Below, piece by piece: positions 40,435 through 48,695 of a stretch of 64,000 nt of DNA. This DNA is from CAMLHU01 sp049680185. GTDB lineage: Bacteria; Gemmatimonadota; Gemmatimonadetes; Gemmatimonadales; GWC2-71-9. Below the pieces are notes generated by a model. It was given only the letters and a program-made list of their open reading frames with translations. It was not told the origin of the DNA and searched no databases. The position numbers and the translations under genes were made by a program. Numbering within the stretch: position 1 is the stretch's first letter; each line of letters opens with the position of its first letter. Where the stretch lies: contig JBAUHI010000076.1 of NCBI GenBank assembly GCA_049680185.1, positions 1 to 64,000 on the forward strand, written 5' to 3'.

Positions 40435-41613
40435 TCAATCGGCGCGCAGCGCCACCCCCTTGAGGTACCCCGTTTCCGGGATGGTCACGACCTCGGGGTG
40501 GTCGATATCCTGGCCCAGGTGCCGCAGCAGCGTGAGCCGGCGTCCGCTATCCGCCGCTGCCGCGCCGATCATCTCGACGAAGTCGGCTCGGCGGAGGTGG
40601 AACGAACACGATGCCGTCACCAGCACTCCGCCGGGGGCCAGTATCCGCATAGCCCGGAGGTTGATCTCGTGGTACCCGCGGAGGGCTCCGGGGAGCGCGG
40701 CCTTCGACTTGGCAAAGGCGGGAGGATCGACCACCACGAGGTCGAAACGGCGCCGGGTCCGTTCGTAGCCACGCAGCAGCTCGAAGGCGTCCCCCTCGGT
40801 CCACTCGATGTTCTGGTACCCGTTGAGTGTGGCGTTCTCCGCGCCCCGCGCGAGGGCCTCGCCGCTCGAGTCGATCGCCGTGACCCGCGCGGCCCGGCGG
40901 GCCAGGTGCAAGGCGAACGACCCGTGATAGCTGAAGCAGTCCAGCGCTTCGCCACCGGTCCGGAGGAGCTCCTTCGCAATGACGCGATTGGCGCGCTGGT
41001 CGAGGAAGGCGCCGGTCTTCTGGCCGGTCCACGGCGCCGCCAGGAAGCGGACCCCCGCCTCCACGACTTCGATCGGATCCGGCACTGCACCGTGCACCAG
41101 CTCGACCTGTTCCTTGAGACCCTCGTGCCGGCGCACCCCGGCGTCGTTACGAAGGAGGACCCCTTCCGCGCCGGTCACCTCGACGATCGCCGCGATCACG
41201 TCGTCCCGCATCGTCTCCAGCCCGGCCGAGAGGAGCTGGGCCACCACCCAGCGGTCGTAGCGGTCGACGATGAGGCTCGGCAGGCCGTCGCCCTCGCCGT
41301 GGACCACCCGGTATGCGGTGGAGTCGATGCCGGCGCGCCGCACGAACGCGGCTCCGATCCGGGCCGCCCACCAAGCGCGGTCGAGCGGCCGTTCGGTCGC
41401 TTCGATCAATCGAAGGCGGATCTCGGAACGGGGCGAATAGAGCGCCTGCCCCAGGAACTTGCCGCGCCGGTCGCGGACCGAGACGACCCCGGCCCCGGCA
41501 CTTGGCTCGCCCAGCACATCGCTGCGATAGATCCACGGATGGCCGCCGGCCCAGCGGGCCGCCCCCTTGGCGCTCACCACCGCGGCCGGTCGGTCACTCC
41601 GCCGGACGGTCAT
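40435..41613 (-). CDS. Class I SAM-dependent rRNA methyltransferase, RlmI-like
   Basis: A 392-residue methyltransferase similar to RlmI (23S rRNA m5C1962). The N-terminal PUA domain shows AARWAGGHPWIYRSDV, VSVRDRRGKFLGQALYSPRS; the middle EEHD-like part is EGDGLPSLIVDRYDRWVVAQ; the catalytic domain has TGQKTGAFLDQRANR, ALDCFSYHGSFALHLARRAA (SAM loop) and the motif IV LVVVDPPAFAKSK with a catalytic Cys in VTASCSFHL. It is divergent from thiE with only 15 bases between start codons. Named by similarity; the exact target base is inferred. Confidence 0.92.
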   Translation of the reverse strand: MTVRRSDRPAAVVSAKGAARWAGGHPWIYRSDVLGEPSAGAGVVSVRDRRGKFLGQALYSPRSEIRLRLIEATERPLDRAWWAARIGAAFVRRAGIDSTAYRVVHGEGDGLPSLIVDRYDRWVVAQLLSAGLETMRDDVIAAIVEVTGAEGVLLRNDAGVRRHEGLKEQVELVHGAVPDPIEVVEAGVRFLAAPWTGQKTGAFLDQRANRVIAKELLRTGGEALDCFSYHGSFALHLARRAARVTAIDSSGEALARGAENATLNGYQNIEWTEGDAFELLRGYERTRRRFDLVVVDPPAFAKSKAALPGALRGYHEINLRAMRILAPGGVLVTASCSFHLRRADFVEMIGAAAADSGRRLTLLRHLGQDIDHPEVVTIPETGYLKGVALRAD

Positions 41614-41617
41614 TGCA

Positions 41618-41623
41618 TAGCTT
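41618..41623 (+). promoter_or_regulatory. -10 box of the 41629 thiE gene
   Basis: TAGCTT ends five bases before the thiE ATG, indicating a leaderless transcript. It lies within the 15-base gap between divergent rlmI and thiE starts. Confidence 0.35.
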
Positions 41624-41628
41624 TCAGC

Positions 41629-42258
41629 ATGGACAGCAATCTAGCCCGGCCGCTTCGGCTCCTCCTCATTGCCGACCACGAATTGTTCCGAGGGCGTGAT
41701 CCGTTGCTGCTCTGCCGCGAGGCGGTCGAGGGCGGGGTCACGGCGGTACAACTTCGCTGGAAGGGCGGGACACCGCGGGAACAGGTGGAGCTGGCGCGCC
41801 GGCTGGTGGCGGGGCTGGTGGTACCGGTCTTCGTCAACGACCGGCCCGACGTGGCGCTCGCGGCGGGGTGTGCCGGAGTCCACCTTGGCGCGGACGACCT
41901 GCCGCTCACCCTCGCGCGCCGGATCGCACCATCGGGGTTCGTGCTCGGGGTGAGCGTGGGGAGCGACACCGAGGCCGATGGCGCGAACGGTGCCTCGTAC
42001 GCGGGTGTCGGGCCATGGCGGACGACCCGGACCAAGCTCGATGCCGGTGCGGCGCTGGGCGCCACTGCGGCCGCACGGCTGATCGCGCGGATCCGACCGG
42101 TCCCGGCCCTCGTGATCGGCGGCGTTCGTCCGGAGGATGTTCCGGGCATCGTCGCCGCAGGTGGGGTCGGTGCGGCGGTCGGTGCAGGGATCCTGGGTCA
42201 GCCGGATGTCCGCCGAGCGGCAGCGGCGTATCGGGAAGCGGAGCGCGGGATCGTCTAG
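41629..42258 (+). CDS. Thiamine phosphate synthase-like protein
   Basis: A 209-residue TIM-barrel protein of the ThiE/TenI family. It has LLLIADHELFRGRDPLLLCR, TAVQLRWKGGTPREQVELAR (pyrophosphate-binding Q-R-K), FVNDRPDVALAAGCAGVHLG with the conserved ND and VHLG, and VIGGVRPEDVPGIVAAGGVG. These fit thiamine phosphate synthase better than TenI, but a G-x-G-P-x-T motif is replaced by GVGPWRTTRTK, close to ThiE's GPVFPTxTK. A second ThiE-like start lies at 1-57. Its 3' end overlaps convergent mltG by four bases. Confidence 0.82.
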   Translation: MDSNLARPLRLLLIADHELFRGRDPLLLCREAVEGGVTAVQLRWKGGTPREQVELARRLVAGLVVPVFVNDRPDVALAAGCAGVHLGADDLPLTLARRIAPSGFVLGVSVGSDTEADGANGASYAGVGPWRTTRTKLDAGAALGATAAARLIARIRPVPALVIGGVRPEDVPGIVAAGGVGAAVGAGILGQPDVRRAAAAYREAERGIV

Positions 42259-43229
42259 CGGTGACGGCCGCGGATGCGGCGGATGGTGCGGACGTGTTCC
42301 GCGTAGGTCGTGCTGAACTGGTGCCCGCCGGTCGAATCGGCCACGAAATAGAGATACGGCACGGTGGCGGGGTGGACGGCGGCCCAGAGACTCTGGATGC
42401 CGGGGGAGGAGATCGGTCCCGGCGGCAGGCCCGGGTGGAGATAGGTGTTGTACGGCGAGGGGAATCCGTAGTCCTTGTTGAACAGCCGTTTCTTCCGGGT
42501 GCCACGCTTGAGTTCGATGGCGTATTGCACCGTCGGGTCGGCCTGCAAGTTCATCCCCTGCAGCAGGCGGTTGGTGTACACTCCCGCGATGATGGCGCGC
42601 TCCTCGGGCTTGCGTGCTTCCCCTTCCACGATGCTGGCGAGCGTCACCGCTTGGCGCCGGGTCATCCCCCGGCGGGCCAGGACCTGGTCCCATCCAGGCT
42701 GCCACTCGGCGAGGAATTGACGGCCCATCATCCGCACCAGGCCGCGCGCCGTGGTGCCCACCGGAACGGAGTAGGTCTCGGGGAGGAGATAGCCTTCGAA
42801 GGTCGGTCCATCGAGGTCGAGGGCGCGCAGTTCGGTGGTGTCGCGGGCGGCGGCGAGGAACGAGTCGGCGGCGATGTGGAGCTGGTCGGCGGCAAGGGCA
42901 GCCACTTCCCCGAGCGTGAGTCCTTCCGGCACCGTGAGGCGATCCGCGGCGATGCGGCCCTGGCTCAGGAGGTCGAGCACCGTCCATGCGGACCGTCCGC
43001 GGGGGAGGTCGTAGGTCCCGGCCTGGACGTGATGGTCAACGCCGCGGAGGCGGCCGAGGATGCGGAACCAGGTCGGGTGGGTGACGACGCCATGTGCGGC
43101 GAGCGAGTCCGTGACGCGGGCGAACGCGATGCCGGCGGGGATCGTCACGCGTTCGCGCGGCGCCTGGGCGGGGCCGCCGCCACAGGCCGCCACGAGGAGG
43201 GCGGTGGCGATCCACCCCTGGGCCTTCAT
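42255..43229 (-). CDS. mltG: Endolytic transglycosylase MltG
   Basis: Cleaves nascent glycan strands and ends peptidoglycan synthesis. The 324-residue protein shows a LysM-like module (ADRLTVPEGLTLGEVAALAA) and the YceG catalytic domain with LPETYSVPVGTT, LASIVEGEARKPEERAIIAG (catalytic Glu), LQADPTVQYAIE and YNTYLHPGLPPGPISSPG. The N-terminus, MKAQGWIATALLVAAC, looks like a lipoprotein signal rather than the usual membrane helix, so it may be lipid-anchored. It overlaps ruvX by ATGA-type coupling, the common mltG-ruvX pairing. Confidence 0.94.
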   Translation of the reverse strand: MKAQGWIATALLVAACGGGPAQAPRERVTIPAGIAFARVTDSLAAHGVVTHPTWFRILGRLRGVDHHVQAGTYDLPRGRSAWTVLDLLSQGRIAADRLTVPEGLTLGEVAALAADQLHIAADSFLAAARDTTELRALDLDGPTFEGYLLPETYSVPVGTTARGLVRMMGRQFLAEWQPGWDQVLARRGMTRRQAVTLASIVEGEARKPEERAIIAGVYTNRLLQGMNLQADPTVQYAIELKRGTRKKRLFNKDYGFPSPYNTYLHPGLPPGPISSPGIQSLWAAVHPATVPYLYFVADSTGGHQFSTTYAEHVRTIRRIRGRHR

Positions 43230-43672
43230 CGCGTGCTCCGGCGGCTTTCGAGGAAGTGTTGGAGGAGGATGGCAGCGGCGAGCGCGTCGACATCTTCCTT
43301 GCGTCCGCGGGTGGAACCGCCCTGTTCCCGGATGGCACCGAGGGCGCGCGCCGTGCTCATCCGCTCATCCCACCACGCCACCGGAAGCCCGGTGCGTCGG
43401 GCCACCGTCGCGCCCATCTCGCGGGCGGCCGCAGCACTGGGCCCTTCGTCGCCGTTGGGGGTGAGGGGGAGGCCGATCACGATGCCGACCGGCGCGTGAA
43501 GGGCCACGAGTTCGAGGAAACGCGGCATCGGGAAGCGCTTGCCGACCCGGCGGACGAGGGTCTCCAGCGGCGAGGCCAGGATCTGGGTCTCGTCGGAGAG
43601 GGCGAGTCCCAGGCGCACTTCGCCCCAGTCGATGGCGATGAGGCGACCGGGGCGGGGGAGGTCGGAGTTCAT
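43226..43672 (-). CDS. ruvX: Putative Holliday junction resolvase RuvX/YqgF
   Basis: A 148-residue RNase H-like protein. It has RLIAIDWGEVRLGLALSDET (catalytic Asp), PVGIVIGLPLTPNGDEGPSA, PVAWWDERMSTARALGAI (second acidic) and EDVDALAAAILLQHFLE (Asp near the C-terminus). Family members act in pre-16S rRNA 5' end processing and perhaps recombination. It is coupled to mltG and immediately follows a heptad repeat element on its 5' side. Confidence 0.93.
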   Translation of the reverse strand: MNSDLPRPGRLIAIDWGEVRLGLALSDETQILASPLETLVRRVGKRFPMPRFLELVALHAPVGIVIGLPLTPNGDEGPSAAAAREMGATVARRTGLPVAWWDERMSTARALGAIREQGGSTRGRKEDVDALAAAILLQHFLESRRSTR

Positions 43673-43685
43673 CGAGGGGTCGATG

Positions 43686-43773
43686 GTGAACGGTCAACAG
43701 TGAACGGTGAAAGGGAACTGGGCTCCACGGGTGGCGAGTCCCAGTTCACCGTTGACCCTTCACCGTTCACCTT
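43686..43773. repeat. GTGAACG-type heptad repeat element, copy 4
   Basis: The left arm (GTGAACG, GTCAACA, GTGAACG, GTGAAAG) and right arm (CCAGTTCACCGTTGACCCTT, CACCGTTCAC) pair along most of their length, with the perfectly complementary core AACTGGG/CCCAGTT around a 17-base loop. It fills the space between the ruvX start and the rho stop. Confidence 0.85.
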
Positions 43774-45021
43774 TCATTGCGCCATCGTGGCGAAGAACTC
43801 CTTGTTGTTCTTCGTCCGCTTCATCCGCTCGAGGAGGAACTCCAGGGCCTCGACCGGCGGCATGTCGGCCAGGAAGTTCCGCAGCAGGTACACCCGGTTG
43901 AGCTCGTCCTTGTCCATCAGGAGCTCTTCCTTGCGGGTGCTGGTGCGCTGGATGTCGATGGCGGGGTAGATGCGGCGGTCGGCCAGGCGCCGGTCGAGGA
44001 CCAGTTCCATGTTGCCGGTGCCCTTGAACTCCTCGAAGATCACCTCGTCCATCCGGCTGCCGGTGTCGATGAGCGCCGTCGCGATGATCGTGAGCGAGCC
44101 GCCCTTGTCGATGTTGCGCGCGGCGCCGAAGAATCGCTTGGGCTTCTGCAACGCGTTGGCGTCCACGCCGCCCGAGAGGATCTTGCCGGAATGCGGTACC
44201 ACCACATTGTGCGCCCGTGCCAGCCGGGTGATCGAGTCGAGGAGGATGACGACGTCCCGACCGTGCTCGACCAGCCGCTTCGACTTCTCGATGACCATGT
44301 CGGCCACCTGCACGTGGCGGTCGGCGGGCTCGTCGAAGGTCGAGGAGATGACCTCGGCCTTCACATTCTCCTGCATGTCGGTCACTTCCTCGGGCCGCTC
44401 GTCGATGAGCAGGACGATGAGCGTGATCTCGGGGTGATTCTCGCTGATGGCATTGGCGAGCTTCTGCATCAGGATCGTCTTGCCGGCCTTCGGCGGCGCT
44501 ACGATCAGGCCGCGCTGCCCCTTGCCGATGGGCGAGAGAAGATCCACCACCCGCATCGACAGGTCCTGGGTCTTCCGCTCCAGGCTGATCCGTTCATCCG
44601 GATAGCGCGGCTTCAGGTTGTCGAACGCGATCCGATGCTTGGTCTTCTCGGGCTCCTCGTAGTTGACGCTCTCGACCTTGAGGAGTGCCAGGTACCGCTC
44701 GCCTTCCTTCGGCGGCCGGACCTGTCCCATGACGGTATCGCCGGTGCGAAGGTCGAAGCGCTTGATCTGGCTCGGGCTGACGTAGATGTCGTCGGGCCCG
44801 TAGAGGTAGTTCCAGTCCTGGCTGCGAAGGAAGCCGTAGCCCTCGGGGAGGATCTCGAGCACCCCCTCGCCGCGAATGACCGTGTCCGAGTCGAGCAGGG
44901 TCTGCTCGATGCGGAAGATCAGGTCCTGCTTCCTGAGCCCCGAGTAATTGAGGATGTTGAGCTGCTCGGCCAACGCGTGCAGCTCGGCGACGGACTTTTG
45001 CTTGAGTTCTGCGATATCCAC
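43774..45021 (-). CDS. rho: Transcription termination factor Rho
   Basis: Hexameric RNA-dependent ATPase that ends transcription. The 415-residue protein has the N-terminal LKQKSVAELHALAEQLNILN helical module, the RNA-binding cold-shock-like domain (GEGVLEILPEGYGFLRSQ), Walker A VAPPKAGKTILMQKLANAI, Walker B LIDERPEEVTDM and the secondary RNA-site Q-loop (ARAHNVVVPHSGKILSGGVD). It lacks long insertions seen in other Rhos. Start is GTG 45021. A TTGACG-17-TACCTT promoter gives a leader of about 160 bases, fitting the autoregulated leaders known for rho in other bacteria. Confidence 0.97.
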   Translation of the reverse strand: MDIAELKQKSVAELHALAEQLNILNYSGLRKQDLIFRIEQTLLDSDTVIRGEGVLEILPEGYGFLRSQDWNYLYGPDDIYVSPSQIKRFDLRTGDTVMGQVRPPKEGERYLALLKVESVNYEEPEKTKHRIAFDNLKPRYPDERISLERKTQDLSMRVVDLLSPIGKGQRGLIVAPPKAGKTILMQKLANAISENHPEITLIVLLIDERPEEVTDMQENVKAEVISSTFDEPADRHVQVADMVIEKSKRLVEHGRDVVILLDSITRLARAHNVVVPHSGKILSGGVDANALQKPKRFFGAARNIDKGGSLTIIATALIDTGSRMDEVIFEEFKGTGNMELVLDRRLADRRIYPAIDIQRTSTRKEELLMDKDELNRVYLLRNFLADMPPVEALEFLLERMKRTKNNKEFFATMAQ

Positions 45022-45187
45022 TGGGCGGATGCTCCGCTGGGCGGGGGCCGGCGCGGGGGCACCGGTGCCACTGGCTTCAGGTGTGGGGGAACGGCAGGTC
45101 GGAAACAGTGTCGGTCCGCAACGGGCGCGGCGCCGGGATCAGGCTCTATGGGATTGGGAAGGATGGTGAGTCACTGGATGCGGCCCT

Positions 45188-45216
45188 AAGGTAGGATGCC
45201 GCCCCGCCTCCGTCAA
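45188..45216 (-). promoter_or_regulatory. Predicted rho promoter
   Basis: Minus strand: TTGACG (45216-45211), a 17-base spacer, then TACCTT (45193-45188). This is a good sigma-70-type match; transcription would start near 45181, about 160 bases before the GTG start. Confidence 0.55.
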
Positions 45217-45248
45217 GCGACCGGCGGTTGGTCCGGTGTCCCACCCTA

Positions 45249-45277
45249 TTGCCTAAGTCCAAGGGTCTCCCTAGCTT
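45249..45277 (+). promoter_or_regulatory. Predicted promoter of the 96-residue gene and HisKA miniprotein
   Basis: TTGCCT (45249-45254), 17-base spacer, TAGCTT (45272-45277). Start near 45284 gives a leader of about 50 bases with AAGGA before the ATG. Confidence 0.5.
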
Positions 45278-45334
45278 AGGGCTGTACCCCATGTCCGGCC
45301 GGTGTCCGGTCCTGCCCCAGGTCAAGGACGGTCG

Positions 45335-45625
45335 ATGCCCGCGCAACCAGCCCGACAACCCCTCCGCGAACCCCGCGCACCGTCCGTCCACGAACTCCCG
45401 CCGTTCCGGTTTGATGGCCTGACCATCGATGTCCGCGCCACCGTCCTGCGGGGCGAGGATGGCGTGTGGCGCGGTCGGCTCCACTTCCTGGGTGGCGTGG
45501 ATGGGCCCGACGCCGAACGGCAGACCGCCGAGATCTTTTGCGCGGCGACGGAGAACGAGTTCTGGGATTCGGTCCGCGGACTCGGCCCCCACCACGTGCG
45601 CGACCTCTACCGCTCCCTTCTTTAG
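45335..45625 (+). CDS. Hypothetical protein (96 residues) upstream of HisKA miniprotein
   Basis: Starts at ATG 45335 with AAGGA seven bases upstream. After a Pro/Arg-rich start (MPAQPARQPLREPRAPSVHE) comes a compact domain: FRFDGLTIDVRATVLRGEDG, VWRGRLHFLGGVDGP and ENEFWDSVRGLGPHHVRDLY. The region could form a small beta-sheet plus a helix. No known family. It precedes by 15 bases a gene for a stand-alone phosphoacceptor domain, so the two probably work together; this is the main reason to look at it. Confidence 0.65.
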   Translation: MPAQPARQPLREPRAPSVHELPPFRFDGLTIDVRATVLRGEDGVWRGRLHFLGGVDGPDAERQTAEIFCAATENEFWDSVRGLGPHHVRDLYRSLL

Positions 45626-45640
45626 CCGGGCGGAACCGGA

Positions 45641-45823
45641 ATGACCGACGCCGAACGCCTCCACACTCTCCGCCACGACATCGCCAACCCCCTGTCCGCA
45701 CTCCTCGCCGAAGCGCAACTGCTCTTGCTCAACGACAGCAAGCTCGATCCTGAAGTGGCGGGAAGCGTGCGGGAGATCGAGAAGCTTGCCCTGCGGATGC
45801 GCGCATTGCTTCGGGATATCTGA
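45641..45823 (+). CDS. Stand-alone HisKA-type phosphoacceptor helix protein (60 residues)
   Basis: A 60-residue protein, beginning MTDAERLHTLRHDIANPLSA. It has the H-box of a histidine kinase (RHDIANPLSALL, His residue 12) and a second helix (EVAGSVREIEKLALRMRALL), the normal dimerisation hairpin length. There is no ATP-binding domain, sensor domain or receiver. The stop codon is clear and the next gene lies 110 bases away, so it is not an obvious truncation. It could accept phosphate from other proteins, like histidine phosphotransferases, or inhibit kinases by forming mixed dimers. Both are inference. Coupled with the 96-residue gene. Confidence 0.75.
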   Translation: MTDAERLHTLRHDIANPLSALLAEAQLLLLNDSKLDPEVAGSVREIEKLALRMRALLRDI

Positions 45824-45932
45824 GCGTTGAGCCGCCCGAGTCCGGCGCGGAGGGATCCAGTGCGCTGGCCCGCTCCCGGTATCCGCGGCCGGCCCCGAAC
45901 ACCGGGATGGATCTGGCCGGGCCGCCGGACCC

Positions 45933-47672
45933 TCAGGCGTCAGGGACGTCCCGGCGGTGGCGCCAACCGTTCGTGAGGTAGAGCACCAGGAAGACGGCAC
46001 TGAGCCCGCTGATCAGGAGTCGCTCGGTCATCCCCGCATCACTCGCCGACGCCAATCCCTCGATCGTTCCCGCTACCACCAACAGGACCACGGTCGCACC
46101 GACCATCGGGATCGCACCCCGGCCGGCCAGCCTCACCGCCTCGCCGCGCGAGTGATCGCCCGGCGCCACGAGTGCGAACCCGAGCTGGAAGCCCGCTGCG
46201 CCCGCGACCGCGATGGCGAAGAGTTCCAGTATGCCGTGGCCGATGATGAACGCCATCAGGTAGCCGAGCACACCAAGGTTCGCGAAATGGGCCGCCGAGA
46301 TCCCCAGCGTGGCGCCGTTGGTGGCAAGCAGAAAGAGCGACCCCACTCCCAGGAAGATGCCGCCGGCAAAACAGGCGAACGCGACCCGGACGTTGTTGCC
46401 GATGATGGCCGCGGCGGTCGCGGGGCGGTCCTCCGGGGCGGCCTCGTAGTACGTGAGCCCGCGATCGATCCGCGTCTTGGCGCTCGCTGCGCGTTCAAGC
46501 ATCAGGTCAGGGAGCAGTTCGTACGCCAGCCCGGGGCGCTCCCGGACGATGGTCCACCCAACGGCCGCCGGCACGAAGAGGAACACCAGCGCCAGGAGCA
46601 CGGTGCGCCAGGCGTTCACCACCGCCGCCGGACAGCGCCGCCACGCGAGTTCCGTGAGTCGGGTGAGCGAGCGGGGTGGCTCGCGGTAGAGCGCATTGTG
46701 GCCGGCCGCGACCAGCCGTTCCAGTCGGTCAAGAGTCGCTTCCGGCGCATTGTAGGTCCGCGCGCGGGCCAGGTCGGAGGAGACCTCGCGATAGCGGGCG
46801 GCAAAGTCGATGAGGTCGGGTGCGCTGAACGTGTCCAGTCCGCGGGAGTTCGCCGCCCGCGCCAGCACCTCGAACGCATCCCAGCGGTCCCCTTGTCGCT
46901 CGGCGAGCTGGAATGCCGTCCGCTCCTCGGCATCGCCGCCGCCGCTCGCCCGGGCGGCCCGCTCCGCATCATACAGTCCGCTCAGGAACGTGGCGTCATC
47001 GGAGGGACGCTCGGGCCAGCGCGCCGCGAACCGGGCGGCGAGCGCCACACGTATCCGTGCGCCTGCCGCCGGATCGAGATCCTTGACGCGTTCTTGAAAT
47101 GACTCGAGCCACGCGTACTCGGCGGGTTCGAGCCGGGCCAGCGCGGTGGTGGTCGTGGCGGGAACGTGGGGACGATGGCGTGCATCGAAGGGGCGGTCAC
47201 GGACCACCAGCGTGCCGGCGGCCAGGTCGCCGAGGCGCCGGGCGCGCGGATGGAAGAAGAGGAAAAGGAATCCGGTCACGTAGGGTGGTGGGAAGAAATC
47301 CGCCAGCCGCACGATGTTCCGGACCACGACGGGGCCAAATCCGGCGGGATGTCCGGTGATGCGCACGACCCGGATCCCCACCAGTCGCTTGCCGGGAGTC
47401 TGCCCCTGCCACCACGATTCGAACCCGATGAAATAGCCGAGGGCCACCACCGCCGACAGCGCGATGACTCCGGCGCTGGCCAGGGACCCGAGCGGGAACA
47501 CGCGCAGCGCCGAGAGGCCGATCAACGCCGCGATGAGGATGCCGTGGTCGATCGCGGATGCCAGGCTGCGGGAGCCGATCCGGGCCGCCTCGTACCCGAG
47601 GGTCACCGATTCCGGCGTTTCGACCTGATGCCGGGAGCCTAAGTCCACGCGGGAGATGGGGGCGCGCGCCAT
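45933..47672 (-). CDS. RDD domain-SpoIIM domain fusion membrane protein
   Basis: A 579-residue membrane protein. Residues about 25-165 are an RDD domain (VTLGYEAARIGSRSLASAID with the conserved Arg-Asp, FESWWQGQTPGKRLVGIRVV, RLGDLAAGTLVV). The middle is soluble and helical. The C-terminal about 220 residues match the SpoIIM/DUF95 membrane family (AAIIGNNVRVAFACFAGGIF, GILELFAIAVAGAAGFQLGF). RDD and SpoIIM genes are usually separate in MoxR clusters; here they are joined. Start ATG 47672 has a TATCAT -10 box six bases upstream. It is divergent from the MoxR operon. It is not evidence of sporulation. Confidence 0.9.
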   Translation of the reverse strand: MARAPISRVDLGSRHQVETPESVTLGYEAARIGSRSLASAIDHGILIAALIGLSALRVFPLGSLASAGVIALSAVVALGYFIGFESWWQGQTPGKRLVGIRVVRITGHPAGFGPVVVRNIVRLADFFPPPYVTGFLFLFFHPRARRLGDLAAGTLVVRDRPFDARHRPHVPATTTTALARLEPAEYAWLESFQERVKDLDPAAGARIRVALAARFAARWPERPSDDATFLSGLYDAERAARASGGGDAEERTAFQLAERQGDRWDAFEVLARAANSRGLDTFSAPDLIDFAARYREVSSDLARARTYNAPEATLDRLERLVAAGHNALYREPPRSLTRLTELAWRRCPAAVVNAWRTVLLALVFLFVPAAVGWTIVRERPGLAYELLPDLMLERAASAKTRIDRGLTYYEAAPEDRPATAAAIIGNNVRVAFACFAGGIFLGVGSLFLLATNGATLGISAAHFANLGVLGYLMAFIIGHGILELFAIAVAGAAGFQLGFALVAPGDHSRGEAVRLAGRGAIPMVGATVVLLVVAGTIEGLASASDAGMTERLLISGLSAVFLVLYLTNGWRHRRDVPDA

Positions 47673-47678
47673 CGGGGA

Positions 47679-47684
47679 ATGATA
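47679..47684 (-). promoter_or_regulatory. -10 box of the RDD-SpoIIM gene
   Basis: TATCAT on the minus strand ends six bases before the start codon, implying a leaderless transcript. No clear -35 box. Confidence 0.4.
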
Positions 47685-47783
47685 GCGTTCGCGGGGCTTG
47701 CGGGTGGGCGCTGGTGGCAGCAACGTCCCCCAGTGGTGCGCCCGTCCTTGGACCATGCCCCCGAACCACTACTGGAGATGCCG

Positions 47784-48695
47784 ATGGCCGACCTTGCGAT
47801 GCGTCCATTGTCGGTAGGTGAGATCCTGGATCGGTCATTCGCGTTGCTCCGTGCCAGGTTCGGTGCGCTCTTCCTGGTGGGGCTCGCGTGTTTCGTGATC
47901 CCGATCTTCCTCGCCGTCGGCAGCCTGGCGGACTTTTCCCAGCTCTCCCAGCAGGCGACCGTCGCGCAACCGGCGCAGATGGACCTCGCACTCGGGATGC
48001 TCGGGAGACTCTTCTGGGTCGCGTTGGTGGCGTTCTTTGGATTCATCGTTGCCCGTGGGGCGTGGGTCCATCTCGTATCCGAGACCATTCTGGGACGCGA
48101 CGCCGGCGCGGGGGTCGCGCTCCGCCGCGGGCTGTCCACGGCGCTGCCGATGGCCGGCCTCAGCTTCCTCGAGGGTGCGATCTTCTTCGGCATCTACCTC
48201 GGGCTCGCACTGCCGACCTTGCTGGTCGTCTCCACGGTGTTCCACGGCACGCCGCTGGCCGCGGTCGCGCTGGTCACCGTCGTCGTGCTCGGCGGGATCG
48301 TTCTGGCCGCGTGGGTCTACGCCGGGCTCTATGTCGCGGCGCCGGCGCTGGTCCTGGACCGACCCACCGGTGTGATGCACGCGCTCTCGCACTCGTGGGC
48401 GCTCAGCCTTGGCCGCCGCGGCGCCATTCTCTCGATCATCTCCCTGCTCGCGGTCCTCGCGCTGCTCGTCCAGCTTGCGGTGGCCCTTGGATTGGGCACA
48501 TTCGGGAGCACCATCGGTGCGGGTCCCCAGGTGCTGGGCCCGATGGCACTCTTGAGCTTCGGCTTCACGGCACTCTTCCAGATCGTGCTGGCCGTCCTCG
48601 GCTACGTCATCCAAACGGTGATGTACTACGACCTGCGCGTCCGGAAGGAGGGCCTGGATCTGGAACTGATGGCTGGCGCACTGGGGCACGACTGA
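47784..48695 (+). CDS. Multi-pass membrane protein (GDPD membrane domain-like)
   Basis: A 303-residue inner-membrane protein with about seven hydrophobic segments (FGALFLVGLACFVIPIFLAV, LFWVALVAFFGFIVARGAWV, VALVTVVVLGGIVLAAWVY, LLAVLALLVQLAVALGLGTF). The start MADLAMRPLSVGEILDRSFA resembles the membrane domain attached to glycerophosphodiester phosphodiesterases. The start at ATG 47784 has GGAG six bases upstream; an ATG two codons earlier is possible. It opens the plus-strand MoxR operon; the next gene starts right at its stop. Confidence 0.8.
   Translation: MADLAMRPLSVGEILDRSFALLRARFGALFLVGLACFVIPIFLAVGSLADFSQLSQQATVAQPAQMDLALGMLGRLFWVALVAFFGFIVARGAWVHLVSETILGRDAGAGVALRRGLSTALPMAGLSFLEGAIFFGIYLGLALPTLLVVSTVFHGTPLAAVALVTVVVLGGIVLAAWVYAGLYVAAPALVLDRPTGVMHALSHSWALSLGRRGAILSIISLLAVLALLVQLAVALGLGTFGSTIGAGPQVLGPMALLSFGFTALFQIVLAVLGYVIQTVMYYDLRVRKEGLDLELMAGALGHD

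Larger units (their letters stand above)
45022..45334. other. 313-base divergent intergenic region: rho leader and promoters
   Basis: Contains the minus-strand rho promoter (45188-45216) and about 160 bases of rho leader, and a plus-strand promoter (45249-45277) for the 96-residue gene. The pair CCTAAG...CTTAGG (45253-45258 and 45274-45279) brackets the plus promoter spacer. No gene or RNA gene otherwise seen. Confidence 0.55.

Noticed and set aside
39418..42258. A very long plus-strand open frame of 946 codons
   Set aside because: Its first three quarters run antisense to the cation exporter and rlmI genes, with no recognisable domain. Only the end, from ATG 41629, is the ThiE-like gene. 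High G+C content produces such open frames.
45933..47672. SpoIIM domain as evidence of sporulation
   Set aside because: SpoIIM-like domains are common in MoxR clusters of non-sporulating bacteria; no other sporulation genes occur here.
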